A stretch of DNA of 64,000 nucleotides. Source: Nesterenkonia pannonica. GTDB lineage: Bacteria > Actinomycetota > Actinomycetes > Actinomycetales > Micrococcaceae. A model generated the notes under the pieces. That model saw only the letters and a program-made list of their open reading frames with translations, searched no databases and was not told the DNA's origin. Position numbers and translations under genes: made by a program. Positions 1-10,960 of this stretch are shown in pieces (the first letter of the stretch is position 1; each line of letters begins with the position of its first letter). The DNA lies in contig NZ_CP080575.1 in NCBI RefSeq assembly GCF_019575955.1, positions 2,170,001 through 2,234,000 of the forward strand, read 5' to 3'.

Positions 1-2
1 GC

Positions 3-107
3 TCCCTGAAGGCCGAATCCTTCAGCGGGCTGGCAACAGCCTGCGTCAGTGGCATTACTCTGACGTTGCTCGGCCATTTCCTGGATGTAAACGAATATCG
101 CTGCTGA
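3..107 (+). CDS. 3' end of an unidentified protein
   Basis: An open frame enters from the left edge and stops with TGA at 105-107. It encodes about 34 residues ending in LDVNEYRC, with a short hydrophobic stretch (GITLTLLGHF) near the end. It lies about 120 bases upstream of ureA on the same strand, so it may be a transporter or other gene upstream of the urease operon, but too little is present to name it. Only the absence of stops and ordinary codon use support it. Confidence 0.35.
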   Translation, partial: SLKAESFSGLATACVSGITLTLLGHFLDVNEYRC

Positions 108-225
108 GAAGCCTGCTTCCCTTTCCAGAAAAGGGATCAAAGCCCGACGTGGGGATACGCGGAAAATTCCGTGAAACATTCCCGTGGCAGGATCCTGACA
201 GCGATACGACACCGGAAGGACTCCT

Positions 226-527
226 ATGCACTTCACCCCGCCGAGCAGGAGAAGCTGATGCTCGCCACTGCCGCCATGGTGGCCCGGGACCGCTTCTCCC
301 GCGGCGTGAAGCTCAACTACCCGGAGTGCGTGGCTCTGCTCTCCTCCTGGGTCATCGAGGGTGCCCGCGAGGGGCGCACCGTGGCCGCCCTGATGGAGGA
401 CAGGCGCACCGTGCTCACCCGGGATCAGGTCATGGAGGGTGTCCCGGAGGCCCTGACCGACATCCAGGTCGAGGCGACGTTCCCGGACGGACGCAAACTC
501 GTGACGCTCCACCACCCCATCGACTGA
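226..527 (+). CDS. ureA: urease subunit gamma
   Basis: Smallest structural subunit of urease, the nickel enzyme hydrolysing urea to ammonia and carbamate. The family start (M-H-F-T-P-A-E-Q-E-K-L) is encoded from ATG 226, which has the ribosome binding site GGAAGGA at 214-220. The frame then breaks near 238, where ACCCCGGCCG is expected but ACCCCGCCG is read. A longer upstream frame beginning at 171 is therefore an artefact. After the break the protein is canonical: [22 protein letters not shown], then the C-terminal TLHHPID. Restored length is about 100 residues, normal for UreA. It is first in a tight ureABCFGD operon. Confidence 0.9.
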
Positions 528-549
528 TCCGACGAGGAAGGCAGAGACA

Positions 550-903
550 ATGGCAGGCGCATCCTCAGCAGGACCCGGCGCAGTCCGGGTGAAGCCGGGC
601 ACGATCGAGCTCAACGCAGACCGGCGCGACGACGAGCGCATCACTTTGGTCTTCACCAACACCGGCGACCGACCCATCCAGATCGGCTCCCACCTGCATC
701 TTCCGGCCGCCAACCCGGCCCTGGACTTCGACCGGGAGGCCGCCGAAGGCTTCCGCCTCGACGTGCCCATGCGCGCGTCCCAAAGGTTCGAGCCCGGGGC
801 ATCGCGGCAGCTCGACTGCGTCGCACTCCGAGGCCGCCGACACGTCGCAGGCCTGCAGATCCGACGAGACTCCGACAGCACCTCGAACGGGGAGGAATCC
901 TGA
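550..903 (+). CDS. ureB: urease subunit beta
   Basis: Second structural subunit of urease. The 117-residue frame is intact and shows the UreB fold landmarks in order: [50 protein letters not shown] and a final [10 protein letters not shown]. It starts 22 bases after ureA behind GAGGAAGG. Its stop shares bases with the ureC start (TGATG at 901-905), so the two are translationally coupled. Confidence 0.95.
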   Translation: MAGASSAGPGAVRVKPGTIELNADRRDDERITLVFTNTGDRPIQIGSHLHLPAANPALDFDREAAEGFRLDVPMRASQRFEPGASRQLDCVALRGRRHVAGLQIRRDSDSTSNGEES

Positions 904-2598
904 TGGTCAGCATCGACCGCAACGCCTACGCAGTCATGTTCAGGCCCACCATGCGCGATCAGATCAGGCTCGGCGACACCGACCTGTGGATCGAGGTGGA
1001 GAAGGACCTCACCGTGGGCGGCGAGGAGGCCGTCTTCGGCGGCGGCAAATCCATCCGCGAATCGATGGCCCAAGGAACGGCCTCCCGGGCAGAGGGCGCC
1101 CTGGACACGGTGATCACCAACGCGATCATCCTCGACTGGTGGGGAATCGTGAAGGCCGACATCGGCATCCGTGACGGGCGGATCGCGGGGATCGGCAAAG
1201 CGGGCAACCCGGACATCGCCGACGGCGTGGACCCGCACCTGATCATCGGACCGGGCACCGATGTGATCGCCGGGGAGGAAGATCGTCACCATGCGCGCCA
1301 TTGACTCCCACGTCCACCTGCTCTCCCAGTCCCAGCTCCACGAGGCCCTGGCCACCGGCATCACCACGGTGGTGGGCGGCGGCACCGGGCCCTCAGAGGG
1401 CTCGAAGGCGACCACGGTGACTCCCGGGCCGTGGCATCTGGAGAAGATGCACCGCGCCCTGGACTCCATCCCCGTCAACGTCCTCCTGCTCGGCAAGGGC
1501 AATACGGTCTCGACCGCCGGTCTCGCGGAGCAGGCCCTCGGCGGGGCTGCCGGATTCAAAGTCCACGAGGACTGGGGCTCCACCCCGCCGCCGTGGACGC
1601 CGCGCTGACCGCCGCGGAGAAGTGGGGGCTGCAGGTCGCCCTGCACTCGGACTCGCTGAATGAGTAGGCTACGTGGACTCCACCATCCGCGCCATCGACG
1701 GCCGCTCCATCCACGCCTTCCACATCGAGGGAGTAAGCGGCGGGCACGCCCCGGATATTCTGACGCTGGCCTCGCTGCCGCACATCATTCCCGGTTCGAC
1801 GAACCCCACCCTTCCGCACACCACCAACACGGTCGCGGAGCACCTGGACATGCTGATGGTCTGCCACCACCTCTCCCCAACGTGCCGGAGGATCTCGCAT
1901 TCGCCGAGTCGCGCATCCGCGGGACCACCATCGCGGCCGAGGACATCCTCCACGACATGGGGCCCTGTCGATCACCTCCTCCGACGCTCAGGCGATGGGC
2001 CGCATCGGTGAGGTGGTCACCCGCACGTGGCAGGTGGCGCACACCATGAAGCACCGTCTGGGAGGCCTGCACGGCGGACTGCTTACCGACAATGAGCGGG
2101 CCCGCCGCTATGTGGCCAAGTACACGGTGAATCCGGCGGTTGCCCACGGCATCTCCTACGACCTCGGGTCGGTGGAGATGGGCAAGCTCGCTGACCTGAA
2201 TGTGTGGGACCCCGCTTCTTCGGAATCCGACCCTCCAGTGTGATCAAGGGCGGGGCGATCGCGTGGGCCTCCCTCGGGGACCCCAACGCCTCCATCCCCA
2301 CCCCGCAGCCCATCCTGCAGCGGTGGCATTCGCCGATCTGAACGCGGGAGACTTCTCCGTCACCTACGTCTCCCCTGCCGCTCTGGAGGACGGCATCGAG
2401 GAGTCGCTGGGACTGCGAAGGACGGTCCGCGCGGTGGAGCCCACCCGCGACATCGGCAAGGCGGACATGAAGAACAACGATGCGCTGCCTCGCATTGAGG
2501 TGAAGCCGGACACCTTCGAGATCTCGATCGACGGGGAGCAGGTGGAGCAGCAGTAAGCGGAGAAGCTGCCGCTGGCCCAGTTCTACTGCATGTTCTGA
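903..2598 (+). CDS. ureC: urease subunit alpha (catalytic), with frameshifts
   Basis: Catalytic subunit of urease carrying the two-nickel centre. Landmarks include the start [16 protein letters not shown], the nickel-binding DSHVHL, the segment [11 protein letters not shown] with the lysine that is carbamylated in the family, and MVCHHLSPN with the active-site flap histidine. The true C-terminus reads PAEKLPLAQ near 2556-2580. Breaks are a lost G near 1275, CCGGCC shortened near 1592, a TAG near 1655 where EAGY is expected, lost bases in C and G runs near 1876 and 1962, a lost base near 2213, and an in-frame TAA at 2557 where PA is expected. GTAAGC at 1736 turns the conserved EGAGGGHAP into EGVSGGHAP. 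Restored length fits about 570 residues. I judge the gene functional. Confidence 0.92.
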
Positions 2599-3286
2599 TG
2601 CCCACCGCCGCCCAATCCCCTGCCGCGCAGACGGTGGGGCTGCTTCTCGCCGACTCACGCCTGCCCTCCGGCGGCCATGTCTCCTCCTCCGGGCTGGAGC
2701 CTGCTCTGATGGGCGGGCTGGCCCGAGCGCAGGTAGGCGACTTTCTGCTTGTGCGTGCGCGCACCGCAGCCCTGACGGACGCTGCGTGCGCCGTGATGGT
2801 CCGCCACGCCCTGACGCATCAGCCTGATCCGTCCGCAGCCCTGCTGCGGACGGATCGCGCCTGGGCTGCGCGGACGCCCAGCGGCGCGGCGCGGCAGATC
2901 GCCGCCGAACTGGGGCGGGGCCTGGTGCGTCTGGCCACATCCCTCTGGCCCGATGCGCCACCTTCCAGCCGCTGGGCAGGCGGCCCTCCTGTCCTGCAGT
3001 GATGGGCGCCATCGGAGCCCATGCCGCCATCGGGGCGGAGGAGCTGGTTCGTCTGGTGATCTACGACGACGCCGCAGCCGCTGCGGCCGCTCTGCTGAAG
3101 CTTGACCCCGGCGATCCCGCCGAGGCCATGAGCCTGGTCCTTGACGCCTGCGCCTCCGTGGAGGAGCAGGTCCCTGGAATCGCTGCTCTCACTGACCCCG
3201 CGGACATGCCCGCTGCGTCCGCGCCCCAGATGGAACACTGGATCGAGAATCATGCCCGCACCACAAGGAGGCTCTTCCGTGCCTGA
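2598..3286 (+). CDS. ureF: urease accessory protein UreF, one frameshift
   Basis: UreF works with UreD and UreG to deliver nickel to apo-urease. The first half (from ATG 2598, overlapping the ureC stop) carries the typical LLLADSRLPSGGHVSSSGLEPAL; the second half, from about 3000, carries GAIGAHAAIGAEE and a final TTRRLFRA. The frame changes near 2990-3000. GTAGGC at 2734 sits where an Ala-Gly pair is expected. The total of about 229 residues is normal. It is followed by ureG with a short overlap. Confidence 0.85.
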
Positions 3287-4020
3287 GAACACTGCTGCCA
3301 CCCCGTCCGCCCCGAAGGACCGCGCCCTGAGGCTGGGCATCAGCCTACCCTGTGGGGACGGGCAAGTCCTCGCTGATCGCCTCCGTCTGCCGCGCTCTGG
3401 GCGAGGAGCTGCGACTGGGCGTCATCACCAATGACATCTACACCGACGAGGATGCTCGATTCCTCCGCTCAGCGGGCGTCCTGGATCCGGAGCGGATCCG
3501 CCCCGTCGAGACAGGCGCCTGCCCCCACACCGCCATCCGCGACGATGTGACGGTGAACCTGATGGCTGCTGAGGACATCGAACGGGACTTCGCGCCGCTT
3601 GATGTCGTGCTCATCGAGTCCGGCGGAGACAACCTCACCGCCACCTTCTCCCCTGCCCTGGTGGATGCCCAGATCTTTGTGCTGGATGTGGTAGGCGGGG
3701 GCGACGTCGCCCGCAAGGGAGGTCCCGGCATCGGCCGCGCTGACCTGCTGGTGGTCAACAAGACGGACCTCGCTCCCTATGTGGGCGTGGATGTGGAGCA
3801 GATGGTCGCTGACGCCGGCGAGGCTCGCGAGGGCCGCGCAGTGCTCGCGCTCTCGAAGCAGGATGAGGACTCGGTGGCCGCCCTGCGCCGCTGGGTGCTG
3901 ACGGTGCTCGCTGCGCACCGCGCCGGGGAGCACATTCCCCAGGACCCGGGCCCCATGGCACCGCATTTCCACGCCGATGAGGAGCATCCCGAAGGCGGGC
4001 ATGTCCACAGCCACGCCTGA
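3279..4020 (+). CDS. ureG: urease accessory GTPase UreG with His-rich tail, one frameshift
   Basis: GTPase that powers nickel insertion into urease. The start is GTG 3279 with AAGGAG at 3265-3270. The P-loop (GPVGTGKSS) is broken near 3342, where AGCCTACCC is read in place of codons for Gly-Pro. After that the family motifs are intact: [61 protein letters not shown]. At 3700 VAGGG is read as VVGGG. The C-terminus (from about 3960) is rich in His, Asp and Glu and could store nickel; no ureE is present in this operon. Confidence 0.92.
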
Positions 4021-4734
4021 TACTCGCATCCGGGTCCAGCGGGACGCGTCCCGGGCGCGGGCGCAGCTGGTGGTCGGGAAGCTGGCGCCGCGGCTGATCT
4101 CCAGAACCCCGACCGGGTCCACGTGGGGATCACCGCGGCGGAGATGATCCTGCTTGATGCCGACCGCGTGCATCTGGATGTGGAGGTCGGCCCCGGCTGC
4201 ACGCTGCACCTGGAGGACATCGGCGGGATGGTCGCCTACCCGCGCCGTCGCCCGCAGGAGCCCGGCCCCCGGCGGAGTGGCACGTGTCGCTGCGCCTGGC
4301 GGAGGACGCCAGACTGGTGTGGGAGGGCCTTCCGTTCGTCATCGCGGAGTCCGCGGATGTGCAGCGGACCACCTCCGTGCAGATGGCTGCGGGCGCTCGG
4401 GCGCTGATCCGGGAGACGCTGGTGTGGGGCCGGTCCGGTGAGACGGGCGGACAGCTGCGCAGCACCACCCACGCCTATGACGACGCTTAGCGACATCCTT
4501 TTCGAGGATCTCGCGGCTGATGCTGCTGCACCCGACCCGGGGATGCTCGGCGAGCACCGGGTGATGGACTCACTCATCGCTCTGGGCTTCGACCCGGAAC
4601 CCGCACCGGGTGACCTGGTCCTCGCGGAGACGGGTGCCGTCGCCCGCCACCTGGGCGCCGACACCCACTCCTCCCCGCTCAGCGGGCGACTGGCTGTGTG
4701 GCGAAGGGATATGACAAGCTCACCCAGCAGCTGA
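4001..4734 (+). CDS. ureD: urease accessory protein UreD (UreH), frameshifted
   Basis: Scaffold of the urease maturation complex. ATG 4001 lies inside the end of ureG and starts a protein rich in the UreD pattern: [83 protein letters not shown]. The frame shifts near 4100, 4250 and 4484. At the last, GCTTAGC stands where GCCGGC (Ala-Gly) is needed to join DDA to [12 protein letters not shown]. The last part ([14 protein letters not shown] to the stop at 4734) matches UreD C-termini. Length about 245, normal. Confidence 0.8.
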
Positions 4735-4742
4735 GAGGTGGG

Positions 4743-6292
4743 CTACTGCGGGGGCGGAGGCGGAGCAGGAGCTCCCTTGGGCGGCGTGATCTTCGAATAG
4801 GACGCAGCCGTGTTAGTGGCGCGACCCCATCGGCTGGGGCCTCGCTGTCGCCCCCACCGGCCCAGGACCGGTGAGGCGACGGGTCCCAGCCCACGTTGAC
4901 CACCTTCACCTGCACGAGGATGGCAGCGCCGAGGATCAGCAGACCGAGCGCAGCGACGACGATGAGCCCGCCCAGGGATCCGATCCCGGCTCCGTAGCCG
5001 ACCAGGATGCCGAACCACCCGAAGTCTGTGTCCCCGAACGTCGTGTTCGCTGTTCCGAAGTCTCCCAAGACCAGCAGAAGCACCGCGGGCAGGAAGGTGA
5101 TCAGCAGGCCGTTCACGAAGCCGCTTACCAGGGCCCGATGCGTCCGCCCGTCGCGTTTCCGTAGACGCCCGCCGCGCCGCCGGTGAAGAAGTGTGGAACC
5201 AGGCCCGGGAGGATCAGCGCCAGGCCCAGGGCGGGGTTCAGCCACAGCGAGAGCACAGCCAGGCCGATCAGCCCTCCGACGAAGCTGGAGACGAAGCCGA
5301 TGAGCACCGCGTTCTGGGCGTAGGGGAAGACGATCGGTGCGTCCAGAGTAAGCGTCGCACCGGGCACGATTTTGGCTGCGATGCCTTGGAAGGCCGGAAC
5401 GATCTCGCCGAGGATCGTTCGGACGCCGAAGAGGATCACTGCGACGGCGATGCCGAACTGCAGACCCTGCGTCAATGACTGCATGATGAAGTTGCCGGGG
5501 TTCTCCGCCCCGCCTTCGAAGGCTTCGTACGCGGCCTCGCCCTCGCGTGCGAAGAAGATGAGCGCGACGATCACGTACATCAGCACCATCGACAGGGCGG
5601 TCGCGACCATGGAGTCGCGGAGGAAGCGCAGCCCCTCCGGAAGCTTGAGGTCTTCGGTGGATCGGCTGCGCCTGCCGCCGGTCACCCTCCCACTGCACCG
5701 GCCGCTATGTAGTAAGCCGTGCCGAAGTGCCCCATGGCGATGGTGTTGTCCCCGGTGATGCGCCGCGTCCAGGGCTGTGAGAATGCTTAAGCAGCGACAC
5801 CATCAGGATCGCCAGGAGGGCGCCGCCGACCCCCACAGTGACAAGGTCCGAGTATCCGGCGGTCGCGAGAACGATGGTCAGCAGGGTCGCCATGAAGAGG
5901 ATGTGGTGGCCGGTGAGGAAGACGTAGCCGAGCGGGGTGAAGCGGGCCAGCACCAGGCTCAGCGCGAACCCGAGGATCATGAGCCAGGCAACCTGTGCTC
6001 CGAACTGCTCCTGCGCGATTCCGACGATCGCCTCGTTGGTGGGGATGACACCTTGGGCGCCGGTGGCTCCCTGGATCATGAACCCGAGCGGGTCCAGGGA
6101 GGCGACGACCAGGCCCGCACCGGCACCGATGAGCAGGAAGCCGAGGGTCGCCTTCACCGCCCCTCCGATGACCTGCCCGCTGGAGCGTTTCAGGGCGATG
6201 AGTCCGACAGCGACGATGATTCCGATGAGGAATGCGGGCACGGAGAGGATCTCGTTGACGAGGAACTCTGCGAAGACGATCAGCCAGTCCAT
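4743..6292 (-). CDS. ulaA: ascorbate-type PTS EIIC (UlaA/SgaT family), frameshifted
   Basis: Polytopic membrane component of an ascorbate-family phosphotransferase system; it moves the sugar acid while EIIB phosphorylates it. The N-terminal part has VPAFLIGIIVAVGLIALK, GFLLIGAGAGL, IPTNEAIVGIAQEQFG and ARFTPLGYVFLTGHH, all UlaA hallmarks. GCTTAAGC at 5786-5793 replaces the GCCGGC needed for LPAFSQPWTRRITG, followed by IAMGHFGTAGY. Later segments are DAPIVFPYAQNAVLIGF and PHFFTGGAAGVYGN. Breaks also occur near 5700 and 5120-5135. GTAAGC at 5350 changes ATPALDAP to ATLTLDAP. About 515 residues. It follows the EIIA-EIIB gene by 10 bases and ends the cluster. The true substrate is not established. 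Confidence 0.82.
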
Positions 6293-6302
6293 GGTGCCTT
6301 CC

Positions 6303-7083
6303 CTAAACGTCGTAGATGTCGCGCAGAGCGCCGTCGAGCTCGGCGGTGCTGGTGAAGTTTCCGATCACGCGCACGGGAACTCCGACGTCCCCGAGCGTCT
6401 TGGCGATCTCACCGGAGGTCAGGATGGCAGCAGCTTCCTTCGCGCGGCCCCGAGCCGAGATGGTGTCGGTAGCTTCGACCGTGACGTGCTTGCCCCAGCC
6501 CCACGTCGAGAGCACCCCTTCGAGAGTGTTCTTCAGGAAGAGAGGTGCCCAGACCGTTGCCGCACACCGTGAGGATGAGGTGCTGATCCACGCTCCGGCT
6601 CCCCGCTGCGTAAGCGGCGCCGGAGGGCGCCTCGTCGCCGCTGAGAACGGCCTTCAGCTGAGCGGGCGTCTGCGCCGATTGGAGCCGGGCCATCGCCGAC
6701 TCGTCTGCGAGCACGCCTGCCAGCTCCGCCATGGCGCTGGTGTGCGAGGAGTCATCCACGGCCGCAAGCCCCACCACAAGGCTCACGGGGTCGTTCTCCG
6801 CGTGGCCGAATTCGACCGGTTCGGACAGTCGGACCCAAGAAAGCCCAGTCCGCCGCACGGACTCAATAGGGCGTGCGTGGGCCAGGGCGAAGCCGGGTGT
6901 GAGAACAATGTAGGGGCCGTGCTCCTCAGCGGAGTCGATCATCGCGCGGGTGTAGTCCTCCCCTGCAACTCCGCTCCTGTCCAGAAGCGCTCCGGCCTGC
7001 CGAATGGCGTCCCGCCAGTCAGCTGCTGACGCGTCCAGCAGAATGGCCTCGTCCGCGAGCATGTCCGCCAGCGCTGAACTCAT
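6303..7083 (-). CDS. fused PTS EIIA-EIIB, ascorbate type, one frameshift
   Basis: Cytoplasmic phosphoryl-transfer component. ATG 7083 has TGAGGAG just upstream. Residues 1-150 are a fructose/mannitol-type EIIA domain with the phospho-histidine region TPGFALAHARP. After a linker of about 20 residues comes an ascorbate-type EIIB domain with the cysteine P-loop VCGNGLGTS. The frame breaks near 6535-6550, right after GTS, where FLKNTLEGVLS follows. The C-terminus is ALRDIYDV. In the E. coli Ula system EIIA and EIIB are separate proteins; here they are one. A GTAAGC at 6605-6610 on the plus strand also falls in the linker. It is 64 bases downstream of gntP and 10 upstream of ulaA. Confidence 0.82.
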
Positions 7084-7147
7084 CCCAAACTCCTCACTGA
7101 GCGGGTCGACCAACCGAAGTGTCAGTCCCTACATGATCTCACTCCAT

Positions 7148-8507
7148 TTACAGCATGACCAGGCTGAGCAGCCAGACGGTGGCGAATGCTGTGATTCCCT
7201 GGATGGCCGTGGCCGTGGTGAGCGTCTTGTAGGCGGTGCCCACAGGAATGCGGCTGAGCTGGGAGACCACCCAGAAGAACGAGTCGTTGGCGTGGGAGAC
7301 CATCATAGAGCCCGAGCCCACAGCCAGGACCGAGAGCACTGCTCCTTCTGTGGAGTCCAGTCCGAGCGAGCCCATCAGGGGTGCGACCAGTGCGGAGCCG
7401 GTGACGATCGCGACCGTCGAGGAGCCCTGCGCGGACTTCAGCGCCGCCGCGATGAGGAACGGCACCAGAAGGCCGAGTCCGAGTTCTGCGATGTTGTCCG
7501 CGAGGAAGTCGGTGAGCGGCGAAGCGTTGAGCACCGCACCGAAGGCCGCACCGGCACCGGTGATCAGCAGGATGGGTGCCGCCACCCGGATCGCCTCGGT
7601 GATGTCCTCGTTGAACCGCTTCAGCCGGTCCCGTCCTGAGACGAGGAAGACGGCTGCGATCAGGCCGAGAATGAGGGCGATGACCGGTGTGCCGAGGAAG
7701 ATCAGGGCCTCCGTCAGAGTGCTTAAGCGCCGAAGGGCTCTCCGGGCAGCTGCGCCACAGACCCCAGGCAGATGAGCACCAGCGGCAGACCGATGGGCAG
7801 GAAGGCGAGCGCCGGGTGCGGGAGCTTGCCGTAGGAGGCGCGCAGAGCGTCGTAGTTCTGGACCTCGATGTCGTCCTCGCGCTCGGCGGGCAGGGCGGCG
7901 AACTCCTTGTGGGACAGGCGTGAGGCGAACAGCAGGGCGGCCATTGCGGCGACCAGGGAGACCAGCAGTCCAAGCGGGATGATCAGGCCGAGCTCGCTGG
8001 TGACGCCCAGCTCTTCGGCGGCGGCCAGCGGGCCGGGGTGGGCGGCACCAGGTTGTGGGTGGCGAAGAGGCCCGTCATCAATGCGGTGGAGGTCGCCAGC
8101 GCGGAGATGCTTACCCGAGCGGTGATCGCCTTCCGCAGGGAGTTCAGGATCACGTAGCCGGAGTCGCAGAACACCGGAATGGAGACGATGTAGCCGATGA
8201 GCGTCATCGTCAGGTTGGGAACCGCTGGCCGATCAGTTTGATGATCACGTCCGCCATGGCGATGGCGGCCCCGGAGCGTTCAGGATCACACCGATCATGG
8301 TGCCGAAGATGATCACCAGACCAATGTTGCCCAGAGTGCTCCCGAAGGCCTCCGTGACGGTGGAGACGCTCTCCTCCAGGGGATCCGGTACAGGAATGTC
8401 CCCAGAAGGGCCGCACCCAGCAGGGCGAGGAACGGACTGACCTTCCAACGGGCGGTGACCAGCACGATGGCGGCCACCAGGGCGATGAGGATGAGCAGAT
8501 CGATCAT
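7148..8507 (-). CDS. GntP-family gluconate/sugar-acid permease, frameshifted
   Basis: Inner-membrane symporter for gluconate-like acids. From ATG 8507 (overlapping the glycerate kinase stop as ATGA) the start is LLILIALVAAIVLVTARWK. Later pieces in different frames have SIPVFCDSGYVILNSL, the GntP-typical TGLFATHNLVPPTPG, FLPIGLPLVLICLG, and the end LKSAQGSSTVAIVTGSALVAP plus SMMVSHANDSFFWVVSQ. Breaks lie near 8220, 8275, 8390, 8040 and 7730. At 7723-7730 GCTTAAGC replaces GCCGGC and makes a false stop after EPFGA. GCTTAC at 8110 lies where ARAGIS is expected. About 455 residues restored. Substrate likely shared with the neighbouring glycerate kinase pathway. Confidence 0.8.
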
Positions 8508-9729
8508 GGCGCAGAACTCCTTTGTTCCGTGTTCTTCTGTGGGTGTGAGGTAGGCTGGGCGCTGAGGAAGACCCTGAGGACCTGTTCGGCCGTGCTGCTG
8601 ATGCGGCTGGTCGCTTCCGCGCAGAGCTCATCCAGCGACTCTGGGCGGGCCGCGATGGAAAAGGCTGCGGTCAGACCTGCTGCCGCACACTGCGAGGAGT
8701 CGAGGTCCACCGCGCCGACGAGCGCTATCACCGGGATCTGCTCAGGCGTGAGGCGCCGCACGGTCCCCACCACCTTGCCGTTCAGCGACTGTGAGTCCAG
8801 GCGCCCTTCCCCGGTGAGGACGAGATCGGCCTCCTCGAGGACGCGATGGGCGCCCAAGGACTCCGCAACGAGCTCTCCGCCGGGCACGATCTCGGCATCG
8901 AAGAGGCTGACGAGCGGTGCTGGTATCCCGCCGGCTGCCCCCATGCCAGGCTCGTCCCGCACATCGTGGCCTGCCTCGGCGGCGAGTATGTCGGCGAATG
9001 TGGTGAGGGCGGCCTCAAGGGCTTCGATGTCTTGCGGGGACGCGCCCTTCTGCGGGCCGAAGACGGCGGCAGCACCCTCTGGTCCCAGCAGCGGGTTGGT
9101 GACGTCGCAGGCGATGCGCCACCGGACCTTCGACGCACGCGGGTGCAGGCTCTGCGTCTCGATGCGCGCCAGGTCTTGGAGGGCTCCCCGCCCGGTCCGA
9201 TCTCCTGGTAAGCGGTGTTCAGCAGCCGCGCACCGAGGGCCTGCAGGATGCCCGCCCCACCGTCTGTGCTCGCGGAGCCGCCGATGCACAGGAGGATCTC
9301 CTCACATCCGGCGTCGAGCGCGGCGGCGATGACAGTGCCGACCCCATAGCTGGTGGCCTCTTGGGGCTGCAGGGGCATGTCGCTCACGGTGGGCAGTCCG
9401 TTGGCCTCGGCGGCTTCGATCAGCCCGGTCAGCTTGCCGCGGACCTCCGAGACGGCGAACCGTGCCTGCGCGGGACGGCCCAGGGCGTCGGTGGTTGCGA
9501 CCTGCTGCGGCTCCACCGCCCATGCGCTGCAGATGGCGTCCAGGGTGCCCTCACCACCGTCGGCGAAGGGCAGAATGCTGAGCTCGACGCTCCGCTCGTT
9601 GGCTTCGGCGGCGCGGTCCGCGCCTTCGCCCATGGCCCGAGCCGCTTCAGCGGCGGTGGCGCTGCCTTTGAAGGAGTCCGGGATGACTGCGATGCGCAGC
9701 GGCGAAGACGACGGCATTGTCGATGGCAT
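8504..9729 (-). CDS. glycerate kinase, one frameshift
   Basis: Phosphorylates D-glycerate, the end step of several sugar-acid pathways (GarK/GlxK family). It opens with LRIAVIPDSFKGSATAAEAA and FADGGEGTLDA, then LCIGGSASTDGGAG. The frame shifts near 9190 in a G run of the GGGAL motif; after it come CDVTNPLLGPEGAA, FGPQKGASPQDI and VLTGEGRLDSQSLNGKV. GTAAGC at 9210 (plus strand) turns NTAGQEI into NTAYQEI. Restored length about 408. Its stop overlaps the gntP start, so the two are coupled. A 92-base gap separates it from the CdaR-like gene upstream. Confidence 0.88.
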
Positions 9730-9821
9730 GCATCACAGAGTAGGGGACCACCTGTGACTCGCGACACGTCAGAATGAACATAATCACTCGCGAATACCCC
9801 GCCTATATATGTGCATCAGGG

Positions 9822-10924
9822 TCAAACGGATGCGGGAGCGGACTCAGCGGCCATCAGGGCCAGGCGCAGCAGCGTCGCCTCATCCGCCCGCTTGAGGTCC
9901 AGGCCGGTCACGGTGCGGATCCGGGCGATGCGCTGAAGCAGTGTATTTCGGTGAATATAGAGCTGACGTCCTGCCTCGGCCAGAGACCCGGCGCTCGTCA
10001 CAGCGCGCACTGTCTCTCGGTGCGGGACGGAGAGCCGTCCGCCGATTTCTGCGAACCGCCCCTCGTGGTCTGAGGAAGGTGTGCGACGGCGATCGCCAGC
10101 TCTGCTGGGACATGCTCGGTCTGGTCAGGCTTGGGCAGCAGGCCCGCCGTCCGGCCCAGGGCGGCCATGTCCTGTCCCCAGGATCGCAGGGTCGACAGAT
10201 CCGGGATGCCGCTGACGGTCAGCCTGCGAGCGTCGCTGCCCGCCAGGTCCTCGTCGAACGCGCCTCGGGCCGCGACGGCCCACAGCAGGCCGCGCCACGA
10301 CGGCCCGGGCGGGCCGGGGACGCGAGGTGCGGTGCCGTCATTGATCGCCATCACGAGCTGCTCCGCCTTCTCGGGCGGCTGCGCGGAACCGTCCTGCCGG
10401 GGATGGGCGGACGCCCAGACGCCTAGGCACCAGGGCCCCGTCCCGATCTCTGCGGCGGCGAGCAGCTCCTGAGCCTTGGCGAGCGACTGCCCGTCGGAGA
10501 CCAGGGCGGCGATGATCTCCCAGGCGCGGCTGCGGGCTGCCATGGAGCTGCGGTGCTCGCGCTCCTGCTCGATCAGCAGTTCGACAGTGAGCACGACGAC
10601 CTGGGCCACCGGCTCCACCTCGCTCGGGTCGCCGGTGATGCCGATGACGCCGCTGAGCCCGCCGTCGATGGTCAGCGGCAGATTGATCCCAGGCTTGTCA
10701 GGGATTCCCTCCACCGGCTGGCTTACCGTGACAGCCCGCCCGGTCCGCAGGACTTCGACGGCAGCCCGGTGCTCAGCGCCGATCCGTTCGGGATCTGTGG
10801 AGGCGACGATGATGCCCGAAGAGTTCATCAGGTTGATGTGCTGGTGCACGGTAAGCGCGAGCACATCAACAATGCGCTGACCCAGCCCGCCGGAGGCGCC
10901 CCGTGGCTCACTGCGTCCCACCAT
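9822..10924 (-). CDS. CdaR-family sugar diacid regulator, one frameshift
   Basis: Transcriptional regulator of the CdaR/PucR family, normally an activator of glycerate, glucarate and galactarate genes. The N-terminal diacid-recognition domain reads QRIVDVLALTVHQHINLMN, SGIIVASTDPERIG, VEGIPDKPGINLPL and GVIGITGDP. The frame breaks near 10010. The C-terminus in the new frame has the PucR-type helix-turn-helix AEAGRQLYIHRNTLLQRIARIR. GCTTAC-type changes sit at 10723 and 10853. It lies upstream of and co-directional with glycerate kinase, gntP and the PTS genes, the classical context for this regulator. Confidence 0.82.
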
Positions 10925-10960
10925 GAGTTCATGGTCCGATCCTAGATCGGTAGGCCGCAG

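Noticed and set aside
2083..3030. Long minus-strand frame opposite ureC and ureF
   Set aside because: It is the antisense shadow of high-GC urease genes; it has no family motif and the plus strand is fully explained.
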